The position numbers and the translations under genes are program-made. A stretch of DNA of 5,125 bases from Acidobacteriota bacterium. Lineage in GTDB: Bacteria > Acidobacteriota > Aminicenantia > UBA2199. The DNA is taken from NCBI GenBank assembly GCA_021817755.1, contig JAKAGC010000371.1, forward strand, positions 1 through 5,125, in the 5' to 3' direction. Below the pieces are notes generated by a model. That model saw only the letters and a list, made by a program, of their open reading frames with translations. It had not been told where the DNA came from and made no database searches. Positions 1 to 5,125 of the stretch are shown in pieces (the stretch's first letter is position 1; every line of letters begins with the position of its first letter).

Positions 1-1086
1 GGTAGCGCGTTCTTCCAACAGCCATTTGGTAATCTCTATTGCAGCGGAATCACGTGTATCACCGGTATTGGCTTTAAATGCAAAACCGAAAAGTGCGATC
101 TTTTTTCCTGCAATGGTATTGAACATTTCCTTTATTATTTTTTGAACGAAGCGATGTTTCTGGTATTCATTCATCTTAATGACCATTTCCCAGTAATCGG
201 CTACTTCGCTTAAACCGTAACTTCTCGAAATATAAACGAGGTTGAGGATATCTTTTTTAAAACATGAACCGCCGAATCCGATACTGGCATTAAGAAATTT
301 AGGACCGATCCTGGAATCGCTACCAACAGCATAAGAGATTTCTGAGACATCGGCATCGGTTTTTTCGCATAAGGCAGAAATCGCATTTATAGAGGAAATA
401 CGCTGAGCAAGAAACGCATTTGCAACGAGTTTGGAGAGTTCCGATGACCAGAGGTTGGTGGTGATGATTCGCTCACGAGGCATCCAATGAGCATAAATAT
501 CGACGATTTCCTGTTCGGCACGATGACCTTCGGGTGTTTTATGTGCCCCGATCAATACCCGGTCACCTTCAAGTAAATCTTTAACCGCACTGCCTTCAGC
601 AAGGAATTCGGGATTGGAAACAACTTCGAATCGAACATTCTTATTACCTGCTTTTAAGATACGTTCCATTGCTTCAGCGGTACGAACGGGCAGAGTGCTT
701 TTCTCTACGATAATTTTATCAGAGGTAGAATTTTCGACGATGGTATGCGCCGTTTTTTCAATATATTGTAAATCCGAAGCCATACCTGCGCCTTCACCGA
801 AAGTTTTTGTCGGAGTATTAACGCAGACGAATATGATATCCGCTTTTTTTATGCCGCCAATGATATCAGATGAAAAGAAGAGATTTTTCCCCCTCACTTC
901 TTTTACGATATCAAATAAACCGGGTTCATAGATAGGAATTGTATCAGAATTCCACAGGTCGATTTTTTCCTGGTTGATATCAACGACATCAATCCGGTAT
1001 TCCGGGCATTTTAAAGCGATTACCGCCATAGTGGGCCCCCCTACATATCCGGCCCCGATACACAAAATGTTTTTTTTAAAGTTCAT
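1..1086 (-). CDS. ugd: UDP-glucose 6-dehydrogenase, animal-like type, C-terminus cut by window edge
   Basis: This enzyme oxidises UDP-glucose to UDP-glucuronate with two NAD+, in the cytoplasm, for uronic-acid polysaccharides. The visible 362 residues start at an ATG preceded by AGGAG, with 10 bases between GGAG and the ATG. An N-terminal Rossmann motif GAGYVGGPT lies at residues 11-19. VNTPTKT (89-95) and EKST (128-131) follow, then NPEFLAEG (158-165) with the likely catalytic Glu160. [19 protein letters not shown] (214-232) carries Lys219 and Asn223. [10 protein letters not shown] (270-279) carries the nucleophile Cys275 and Asp279. [15 protein letters not shown] (333-347) opens the C-terminal UDP-binding domain. 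Spacing and wording match, from memory, the animal/Bacteroidetes-like UGDH class of about 450-490 residues rather than the shorter E. coli Ugd, so roughly 100 residues lie beyond the edge. It is the third gene of the sugar cluster, 104 bp after the dehydratase. All key catalytic residues that should fall in this part are present, so it is probably active. Confidence 0.5.
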   Translation of the reverse strand, partial: MNFKKNILCIGAGYVGGPTMAVIALKCPEYRIDVVDINQEKIDLWNSDTIPIYEPGLFDIVKEVRGKNLFFSSDIIGGIKKADIIFVCVNTPTKTFGEGAGMASDLQYIEKTAHTIVENSTSDKIIVEKSTLPVRTAEAMERILKAGNKNVRFEVVSNPEFLAEGSAVKDLLEGDRVLIGAHKTPEGHRAEQEIVDIYAHWMPRERIITTNLWSSELSKLVANAFLAQRISSINAISALCEKTDADVSEISYAVGSDSRIGPKFLNASIGFGGSCFKKDILNLVYISRSYGLSEVADYWEMVIKMNEYQKHRFVQKIIKEMFNTIAGKKIALFGFAFKANTGDTRDSAAIEITKWLLEERAT

Positions 1087-1190
1087 TTTATTTATTCTCC
1101 TGTTTACTTCTGCTTTCTGGATTCTGTTAATTAATCTTTGTTATTTATTTGTTTGTGGTCCCATACAATTTTCAATCGAGGGATTCTTAT

Positions 1191-2177
1191 CTACACATTA
1201 TATATGTTCGGTTTGTATTTTGCAAGATGTTTCTTGATCCATTCAATGGTAATATCAAGGCCTTGCTCGAGTGTATAGCGGGGTTTGAATCCGGTTAAAC
1301 TGATGATTTTCGAATTGTCGCAGCGTAGGCGTTGTATTTCGGAAGTATCGGGCCTTACCCTACAATCATCAGTGATAGCTCCTGCATCGGATTTCATCAT
1401 TCTCTTTATGGTGTCTGCAAGATCAGAGATTGAAATTTCAGTACCTGAACCGATATTTATGGTTTGCCCGATTGCTTTATCGCATTCGGCGAGGGCGATA
1501 AGCCCAAGCACAGTGTCTTTCACAAAATTAAAATCCCTTGTAGGAGTGAGATTACCGAGCTGAAGCTCTTTCTTGCCGGAAGCAATTTGCGTGATTAGAG
1601 TAGGAATAATGGCTCTGGCTGATTGCCTTGGACCGTAAGTATTAAAAGGTCGTGCAACGATTAAGGGTAGTTTATATGAATAAAAAAAGCTCATAGCAAC
1701 TGCATCCGCCCCTATTTTACTGGCGCTGTAAGGAGATTGGGGCTGGAGTGGATGATCTTCGTCGATAGGTACATACTGTGCGGTACCATATACTTCGGAG
1801 GTCGATGTATGAATGATGCGGGAGCACCTGTTTTCAAGAGCGGCCTGGCATACGTTCAATGTACCTTTGACATTGGTTTCAATGTAACTGGAAGGGGCGG
1901 CGTAGGAATAAGGTATAGCAATCAATGCAGCAAGATGGAATATGATATCGATACCTTCGGTTATTTTTTTCATCTGATACGGATCGCGGATATCACCTGA
2001 TACAATATCGATATCTGAAGTATTTTCAATATCTTCGAGCCATCCCCAGTTATTAAACGAATTATACAGGGAAAGTGCTTTTACCCTGGCGCCATTTTCA
2101 ATAAGTGTTTCTACAAGATGAGAACCGATGAATCCATCGGCTCCTGTAACAAGAATACGTTTATTCTTTATATTCAT
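1191..2177 (-). CDS. legB: NAD-dependent 4,6-dehydratase, LegB / EDH_00030 type (SDR family)
   Basis: This is an extended short-chain dehydrogenase of 328 residues that should remove water across C4-C6 of a nucleotide sugar, giving a 4-keto-6-deoxy intermediate. Visible are the NAD-binding motif TGADGFIG (11-18), the LYNSFNNWGWLED signature (37-49), HLAA (81-84), the dehydratase active-site segment TSTSEVYG (124-131) with Glu128, and the YxxxK pair Tyr150/Lys154. RPFNTYGPRQSAR (176-188) and LGNLTPTRDFNFVKD (207-221) follow. The YNSF..WGWL segment and the GNLTPTRDF segment are, from memory of the family, typical of LegB/EDH_00030 proteins. These act on UDP- or GDP-linked N-acetylglucosamine on the way to legionaminic acid or related amino sugars. 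The exact substrate is inferred: no aminotransferase or NeuB-like synthase is in view to confirm the pathway. The start has AAAGG (2184-2188) 6 bases upstream, and the stop is TAG. It lies 26 bp after the epimerase, so they share a transcript. Alternatives are a dTDP-glucose or GDP-mannose 4,6-dehydratase. Confidence 0.85.
   Translation of the reverse strand: MNIKNKRILVTGADGFIGSHLVETLIENGARVKALSLYNSFNNWGWLEDIENTSDIDIVSGDIRDPYQMKKITEGIDIIFHLAALIAIPYSYAAPSSYIETNVKGTLNVCQAALENRCSRIIHTSTSEVYGTAQYVPIDEDHPLQPQSPYSASKIGADAVAMSFFYSYKLPLIVARPFNTYGPRQSARAIIPTLITQIASGKKELQLGNLTPTRDFNFVKDTVLGLIALAECDKAIGQTINIGSGTEISISDLADTIKRMMKSDAGAITDDCRVRPDTSEIQRLRCDNSKIISLTGFKPRYTLEQGLDITIEWIKKHLAKYKPNIYNV
1197..1225 (-). 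promoter_or_regulatory. Possible internal promoter for the UDP-glucose dehydrogenase gene
   Basis: On the minus strand a perfect -10 hexamer TATAAT (1197-1202) lies 17 bases after TTGCAA (1220-1225, four of six matches to TTGACA). It overlaps the last codons of the dehydratase gene. Transcription would start near 1190 and run through the 104-bp gap into the dehydrogenase gene. The long gap, compared with 26 bp between the other two genes, makes a separate promoter reasonable. I see no terminator hairpin in the gap, so read-through from the upstream genes is also likely. Confidence 0.35.
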
Positions 2178-2203
2178 GATTTACCTTTATTAAAGAAAAT
2201 ATG

Positions 2204-3307
2204 TCATACCGGTATTTTATCGGAGTAGCCATGGTATTCCTTAAACCATTTTGTAAATATAGCGATTCCTCTTTCTAGGGATGTCGTGGGTTTAAATCCG
2301 GTATAGGCATAAAGAGAATTTATATCTGCATAAGTATCGAGTACATCGCCGTTTTGTAAGGGAGAGAATTTCTTTATAGCGGTCTTCCCAAGATTGGATT
2401 CGATAAGCTGAAGAAAATAGAATAAATCGACAGGGTGGTTATTACCGATATTGAAAATACGATAAGGCGCCGAAGATGATGCAGGATCAGGTTTATTTTC
2501 ATCCCATGAAGGATCGGGAACGGGTATTTTCAGCATAACTTTTTCAATGCCATCCACGATATCATCGATATAAGTAAAATCCCTTTTCATATTTCCATTG
2601 TTAAACATTTCAACCGGAATGTTCTTCATAATTTTATGGGCGAAAATATAGTAAGCCATGTCGGGACGACCCCATGGACCATAAACTGTAAAGAAACGCA
2701 ATCCGGTTATGGGAATATGATAAAGGTGGGAATAGGAATGAGCCATAAGTTCGTTGGATTTTTTTGTAGCGGCATAAAGTGAAATAGGATGATCGACACT
2801 ATGATGTTCGGAATAAGGCATATTTCGACTTGCACCATAAACAGATGAGGAGGAAGAGAATACCAGATGAGAGATCGCATTATGTCTGCAATTTTCAAGG
2901 ATATTAATGAAACCGATTATATTACTATCGATATAAGCATTTGGGTTTTCAAGGGAATACCTAACACCTACCTGGGCAGCCAGATGAATAACATAGTTTG
3001 GCTTTTCCTTTTTAAATACGTTTGATAGGTTATTATTATCTTTAATGTCGATTCGATAAAATGTGAATTGAGGAAAAGTGTCGGAAATAACAGCGGTTGT
3101 AGGAGGAATGGCTTCGATATGATTGGGTTTTATTCCCAATTGGCCCAATCGGTGATATTTTAATTGGGGTTCATAATAATCGTTCATATTATCGATTCCA
3201 ACAACGCGGTATCCCTCGAGTAGGAGCTTCCTGGTGCAATGAAATCCGATAAAACCGGCTGCACCGGTTACCAGTATACAATTGGAAATCGAATTATGAC
3301 CGGTCAT
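2204..3307 (-). CDS. UDP-glucuronate 4-epimerase (extended SDR)
   Basis: This cytoplasmic enzyme interconverts UDP-glucuronate and UDP-galacturonate through an NAD-bound 4-keto intermediate. The 367-residue protein shows the Rossmann motif VTGAAGFIG (13-21), DNMNDYY (39-45), HLAAQVGVRYSLENPNAYIDSN (108-129, with the family's GVRYSLENP core), the SSSSSVYG active-site segment (151-158), and Tyr178/Lys182 in YAATK. The family-specific stretch FFTVYGPWGRPDMA (205-218) and RDFTYIDDIV (242-251) follow. SSAPYRIFNIGNN (278-290) and FKPTTSLERGI (338-348) complete the substrate domain. GPWGRPDMA separates uronate epimerases (CapI/LpsL-like) from GalE. It is somewhat longer than the common size of about 335-350, owing to a short N-terminal lead and a loop at about residues 58-80. 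The ATG at 3307 is the only Met before the Rossmann fold; GGAG lies 4 bases upstream, a tight spacing. It is the promoter-proximal gene, and its product fits the UDP-GlcA made by the dehydrogenase of the same cluster. Confidence 0.93.
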   Translation of the reverse strand: MTGHNSISNCILVTGAAGFIGFHCTRKLLLEGYRVVGIDNMNDYYEPQLKYHRLGQLGIKPNHIEAIPPTTAVISDTFPQFTFYRIDIKDNNNLSNVFKKEKPNYVIHLAAQVGVRYSLENPNAYIDSNIIGFINILENCRHNAISHLVFSSSSSVYGASRNMPYSEHHSVDHPISLYAATKKSNELMAHSYSHLYHIPITGLRFFTVYGPWGRPDMAYYIFAHKIMKNIPVEMFNNGNMKRDFTYIDDIVDGIEKVMLKIPVPDPSWDENKPDPASSSAPYRIFNIGNNHPVDLFYFLQLIESNLGKTAIKKFSPLQNGDVLDTYADINSLYAYTGFKPTTSLERGIAIFTKWFKEYHGYSDKIPV

Positions 3308-3334
3308 AGTTCTCCATAATATGTTTAAAAGAGT

Positions 3335-3364
3335 ATTCTACCATAATTTAATGGGATATGGCAA
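3335..3364 (-). promoter_or_regulatory. Candidate promoter for the sugar-nucleotide operon
   Basis: Read on the minus strand, TTGCCA (3359-3364; one mismatch from TTGACA) is followed after 18 bases by TAGAAT (3335-3340; one mismatch from TATAAT). Transcription would begin around 3328, giving a leader of about 20 bases that still contains the GGAG site of the epimerase. Position, spacing and strand fit well, but AT-rich DNA yields such matches by chance. Confidence 0.5.
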
Positions 3365-3370
3365 ATTTTC

Positions 3371-3385
3371 GTTGATATTTTCAAC
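3371..3385. repeat. Inverted repeat GTTGA-N5-TCAAC, possible operator
   Basis: This is a perfect 5-bp-arm dyad of 15 bases, centred near -50 relative to the predicted start of the sugar operon. AAATT (3363-3367) on the left and AATTT (3386-3390) on the right extend it, with a 3-base asymmetry. The location just upstream of the -35 box suits a regulator site, but no known operator consensus is recognised. Confidence 0.3.
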
Positions 3386-3397
3386 AATTTGAAATTC

Positions 3398-3420
3398 GAA
3401 AACCTATTATTTTAGTTTTC
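3398..3420. repeat. Inverted repeat GAAAAC-N11-GTTTTC
   Basis: Perfect 6-bp arms are separated by 11 AT-rich bases, next to the GTTGA dyad and to AATTTGAAATT (3386-3396), which is itself a dyad with one central base. It could be a protein-binding site or chance symmetry in AT-rich DNA. As RNA the hairpin would be weak, and there is no U-run to suggest a terminator for either gene. Confidence 0.2.
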
Positions 3421-3513
3421 ATAAAGAACACAATGGGTAAACAGTATAGCAGGTTTTTTAAAAGGAAAGTTGTAAAAACATTAATATGAAATCAGGAATG
3501 TTTTTCATTTACA

Positions 3514-3542
3514 TTGACATTTTTTTCTTGATTTTATAAAAT
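3514..3542 (+). promoter_or_regulatory. Sigma-70-like promoter for the kinase gene
   Basis: A perfect -35 box TTGACA (3514-3519) is followed, after exactly 17 bases, by TAAAAT (3537-3542), one mismatch from TATAAT. Transcription would start near 3549, leaving about 70 bases before the leader ORF and about 130 before the kinase ATG. Such a near-consensus site would be expected to give substantial basal expression unless repressed. Confidence 0.7.
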
Positions 3543-3604
3543 TTTGTGTGCGGTGTGATGTCCGAAGCTGATTGATAAATTAGTGATATCTCATCCATGT
3601 ACTT

Positions 3605-3609
3605 GGAGG
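3605..3609 (+). promoter_or_regulatory. Shine-Dalgarno GGAGG of the leader ORF
   Basis: GGAGG lies 10 bases before the ATG at 3620 and about 72 bases before the kinase ATG, so it can serve only the leader ORF. It is the strongest SD match in the window and is the main reason to treat the leader ORF as possibly translated. Confidence 0.5.
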
Positions 3610-3619
3610 TTTTATCCCT

Positions 3620-3688
3620 ATGTGGAAACGAACGAAAATTCATATAGAAAGTTGCCGCCATATTCAGGAGACTCTCATCTATGGATGA
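3620..3688 (+). CDS. Possible 22-residue leader peptide overlapping the kinase start
   Basis: A short ORF begins with ATG at 3620 and ends at TGA 3686-3688, inside the first codons of the kinase gene in a different frame (ATGGATGA). It has a strong Shine-Dalgarno GGAGG at 3605-3609, 10 bases before its ATG. The peptide starts MWKRTKIHIE and is basic and polar, with no recognised domain, no signal peptide and no run of a single amino acid that would suggest classic attenuation. The overlap of stop and start suggests translational coupling: ribosomes finishing the leader could restart at the kinase ATG, whose own AGGAG lies within the leader. This is inference; a chance ORF of this size is possible, but the combination of SD and overlap makes translation plausible. 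Confidence 0.45.
   Translation: MWKRTKIHIESCRHIQETLIYG
3666..3670 (+). promoter_or_regulatory. Shine-Dalgarno AGGAG of the kinase gene
   Basis: AGGAG lies 10 bases upstream of the kinase ATG at 3681 and inside the leader ORF. It fixes the kinase start, because no other ATG in this frame precedes receiver 1 after the upstream stop at 3645-3647. Ribosomes translating the leader would pass over this site, so leader translation could affect its access. Confidence 0.65.
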
Positions 3689-5125
3689 AGAAAGACAATT
3701 ACGAATACTAATTATAGAAGATTCTGAAACACAGAGAGTAATCTTGCGTCATATCCTTGAAAAAGAAGGGTGGCTTGTCGTTTCGTCTTCCTCTGCGGAA
3801 GAAGCATTGGATATGCTGATGACGCCGAAGGAATCAGATTTGCCGGACTTATTTATAATCGATTATAACATGCCGGGAATTGAAGGGGATGAGCTGTGTA
3901 GACGATTAAAATTAAATATATATACCCGTAGTATTCCAATTTTAGTTTTGATTTCCGAGAATGGAGAAGATACGGAAACATATGCTTTAAACAGCGGAGC
4001 AGATGATTACCTACCCAAATATACGGAAGATGAAATATTCGTTTTGCATGTCCGGTCATTACTTCGAAAAGCGAGAAAACCGAAATTACTTCTGGGAGTA
4101 GGCAGCCCCTTTTTCCAGCGTAGCAGGATTCTTGTAGTAGATAAAGATCCGGATTACCTGGATTTCCTCGAAAATTCTTTTAAAGAAGATGGAATGCAAA
4201 TCACCCGGAGTACGGAATGCACAAAAAATGCCGAGACTCTGCTTGCAGAAAAATTTGATTGCATACTCATTGGTATGAATGAAACAAGTTCCGATGAATA
4301 TGAGTTATGTAAAAAAATAATGGATTTACGTCCATCTTTGGATGATCCTGCGGTTGTGCTTGTTCTAATGAGCCATGAAACCAGGGAAGATATGACGCGT
4401 GCGCTGGAAGCCGGTGCGGATGATTTTGTTGCGCGTACGAGTGATGTTTCAATAATAAAAGCCCGGATGATTGCATTACTTAGAAGAAAATTTATACAGG
4501 AAGATAATCAACGAATTTTTGAAGAATTGAAGCGAAAAGAACTGGAAGTAGAACGCTCACGAATAGAAAAGGCAGCCGCAGAAGCAAAGGCCGTATTGGC
4601 AGAAAAGTTATTAATTACAGTAGAACAATTGGAAGATGAAATCGACGAACGTAAGAAAATGGAGCGTCAAATAAAAAAATACTCCCGCGAATTGGAGCGT
4701 AGTAATAAAGAGTTGGAAGCATTTGCCTATGTCGCTTCGCATGATCTCCAGGAACCGCTTCGAGCGATTTCCAGTTACCTTCAATTGGTTGAGAAACGAT
4801 ATAAAGAAAAAATAGATGAAAAAGGCAAAGATTTTATTAACAGGGCAGTAAACGGAGCTCGACGTATGCAAGAAATGATTAACGATTTGTTAATTTATTC
4901 GCGTATTACAACACGAGCCCGATCATTTGAACGCTGTTCATTTGAAGCAATTATCGACAGAGCATTAGCGAATCTGAGTGCAGCCATAGAGCGTAATAAT
5001 GTTCAAATCACTCGCGATCCCATGCCGGAACTTATATGTGATGAAGCCCAGGTAATTCGCCTTTTTCAAAATTTAATATCGAATGCGATCAAATTTTGCG
5101 ATAAAAAATCCCCTGAAATACAAGA
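3681..5125 (+). CDS. Hybrid histidine kinase, REC - pseudo-REC - coiled coil - HisKA - HATPase, C-terminus cut by window edge
   Basis: The gene encodes at least 481 residues of a soluble signalling kinase; no signal peptide or membrane segment is visible. Receiver 1 (about 8-130) has acidic Glu13/Asp14, phosphoacceptor Asp61 in DYNMPG, and Lys113 after GADDY. Receiver 2 (about 148-270) keeps the fold pattern ILVVD...GADDF, but Gly198 replaces the phosphoacceptor Asp, Lys155 replaces the second acidic residue and Arg252 replaces the Lys. A charged, heptad-like helix spans about 273-345. The HisKA domain follows, with phosphoacceptor His354 in ASHDLQEPLRAI and the downstream helix RRMQEMINDLLIYSR (394-408), typical of the SHDLQEPL kinase class. 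The HATPase N box NLISNAIKF (464-472, Asn468) is present; the G boxes lie past the edge. The start ATG has AGGAG 10 bases upstream, and an in-frame TAG at 3645-3647 rules out a longer N-terminus from an upstream ATG. It is divergent from the sugar operon. The input signal and target are unknown; the kinase could receive phosphate on receiver 1 from another kinase. Confidence 0.92.
   Translation, partial: MDEERQLRILIIEDSETQRVILRHILEKEGWLVVSSSSAEEALDMLMTPKESDLPDLFIIDYNMPGIEGDELCRRLKLNIYTRSIPILVLISENGEDTETYALNSGADDYLPKYTEDEIFVLHVRSLLRKARKPKLLLGVGSPFFQRSRILVVDKDPDYLDFLENSFKEDGMQITRSTECTKNAETLLAEKFDCILIGMNETSSDEYELCKKIMDLRPSLDDPAVVLVLMSHETREDMTRALEAGADDFVARTSDVSIIKARMIALLRRKFIQEDNQRIFEELKRKELEVERSRIEKAAAEAKAVLAEKLLITVEQLEDEIDERKKMERQIKKYSRELERSNKELEAFAYVASHDLQEPLRAISSYLQLVEKRYKEKIDEKGKDFINRAVNGARRMQEMINDLLIYSRITTRARSFERCSFEAIIDRALANLSAAIERNNVQITRDPMPELICDEAQVIRLFQNLISNAIKFCDKKSPEIQ

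Larger units (their letters stand above)
3308..3680. other. AT-rich divergent intergenic control region
   Basis: These 373 bases separate the divergently transcribed sugar operon and kinase gene. Composition is strongly AT-rich: 14 G/C in the 60 bases 3361-3420 and 11 in 3481-3540. From left to right it contains the epimerase Shine-Dalgarno, a minus-strand promoter candidate, a group of small inverted repeats, about 90 bases (3421-3505) in which I see nothing definite, the plus-strand kinase promoter, about 55 bases of untranslated leader, and the leader ORF. No terminator hairpin is visible, as expected between divergent genes. Confidence 0.85.

Noticed and set aside
614..931. Plus-strand ORF of 105 codons.
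   Set aside because: It lies fully antisense to well-conserved UDP-glucose dehydrogenase coding sequence and shows no recognisable protein pattern.
1087..1190. Possible terminator between the dehydratase and dehydrogenase genes.
   Set aside because: No GC-rich stem followed by a U-run is visible on the minus strand in this gap.
974..1237. Plus-strand ORF of 87 codons with a hydrophobic stretch resembling a membrane protein.
   Set aside because: It runs antisense across the start of the dehydrogenase gene and the T-rich gap. The hydrophobic run comes from T-rich codons, and no convincing SD precedes it.
3398..3420. GAAAAC/GTTTTC hairpin as an intrinsic terminator.
   Set aside because: Arms are short and AT-rich, there is no following U-run, and both neighbouring genes are transcribed away from it.
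3549..3619. Possible riboswitch in the kinase leader.
   Set aside because: About 70 bases with no recognised aptamer motif and only weak 4-bp pairings such as GATG with CATC.
3853..4059. Minus-strand ORF of 68 codons inside the kinase gene.
   Set aside because: It is antisense to receiver 1, whose motifs are intact in the plus-strand frame.
4611..4871. Minus-strand ORF of 86 codons rich in Phe and Leu.
   Set aside because: It is antisense to the coiled-coil and HisKA region of the kinase; its Phe/Leu content mirrors the GAA/AAA codons of that region.

Overview
The window looks like chromosomal DNA from a bacterium of moderate to low GC content. Shine-Dalgarno sites of the GGAG/AGGAG type precede most genes, and sigma-70-like promoters can be read directly. 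The lineage cannot be fixed from the sequence alone. The sugar genes and the hybrid sensor protein suit an envelope- or capsule-bearing, probably Gram-negative, environmental bacterium. There is no rRNA, tRNA, CRISPR array, insertion sequence or phage gene.

The left two thirds (1-3307) is a block of three minus-strand genes for nucleotide-sugar metabolism. In order of transcription they are a UDP-glucuronate 4-epimerase (3307 to 2204), a 4,6-dehydratase of the LegB/EDH_00030 type (2177 to 1191), and a UDP-glucose 6-dehydrogenase (1086 down to the left edge, truncated). The first two are 26 bp apart and surely co-transcribed. The third follows a 104-bp gap and may also have its own promoter inside the end of the dehydratase gene. 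Together the dehydrogenase (UDP-Glc to UDP-GlcA) and the epimerase (UDP-GlcA to UDP-GalA) would supply uronic acids. The dehydratase would start a deoxyamino or nonulosonic sugar. This is the usual precursor set of an O-antigen, capsule or exopolysaccharide locus.

The stretch 3308-3680 is a very AT-rich divergent intergenic region. It holds a plausible minus-strand promoter for the sugar operon, a cluster of small inverted repeats beside it, and a near-consensus plus-strand promoter (TTGACA-17-TAAAAT). It also holds a well-initiated 22-codon upstream ORF whose stop codon overlaps the next gene's start.

The right part (3681 to the right edge) is the 5' part of a soluble histidine kinase with the order receiver, degenerate receiver, coiled coil, HisKA, then HATPase (cut by the window edge). 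The first receiver keeps its phosphoacceptor Asp. The second has lost it, along with other active-site residues. The divergent layout suggests, but does not prove, that this signalling protein is linked to polysaccharide control.

The points most worth a second look are the overlapping leader ORF, the pseudo-receiver in the kinase, the animal-like dehydrogenase, and the dyad-rich control region. No entirely new system is evident.
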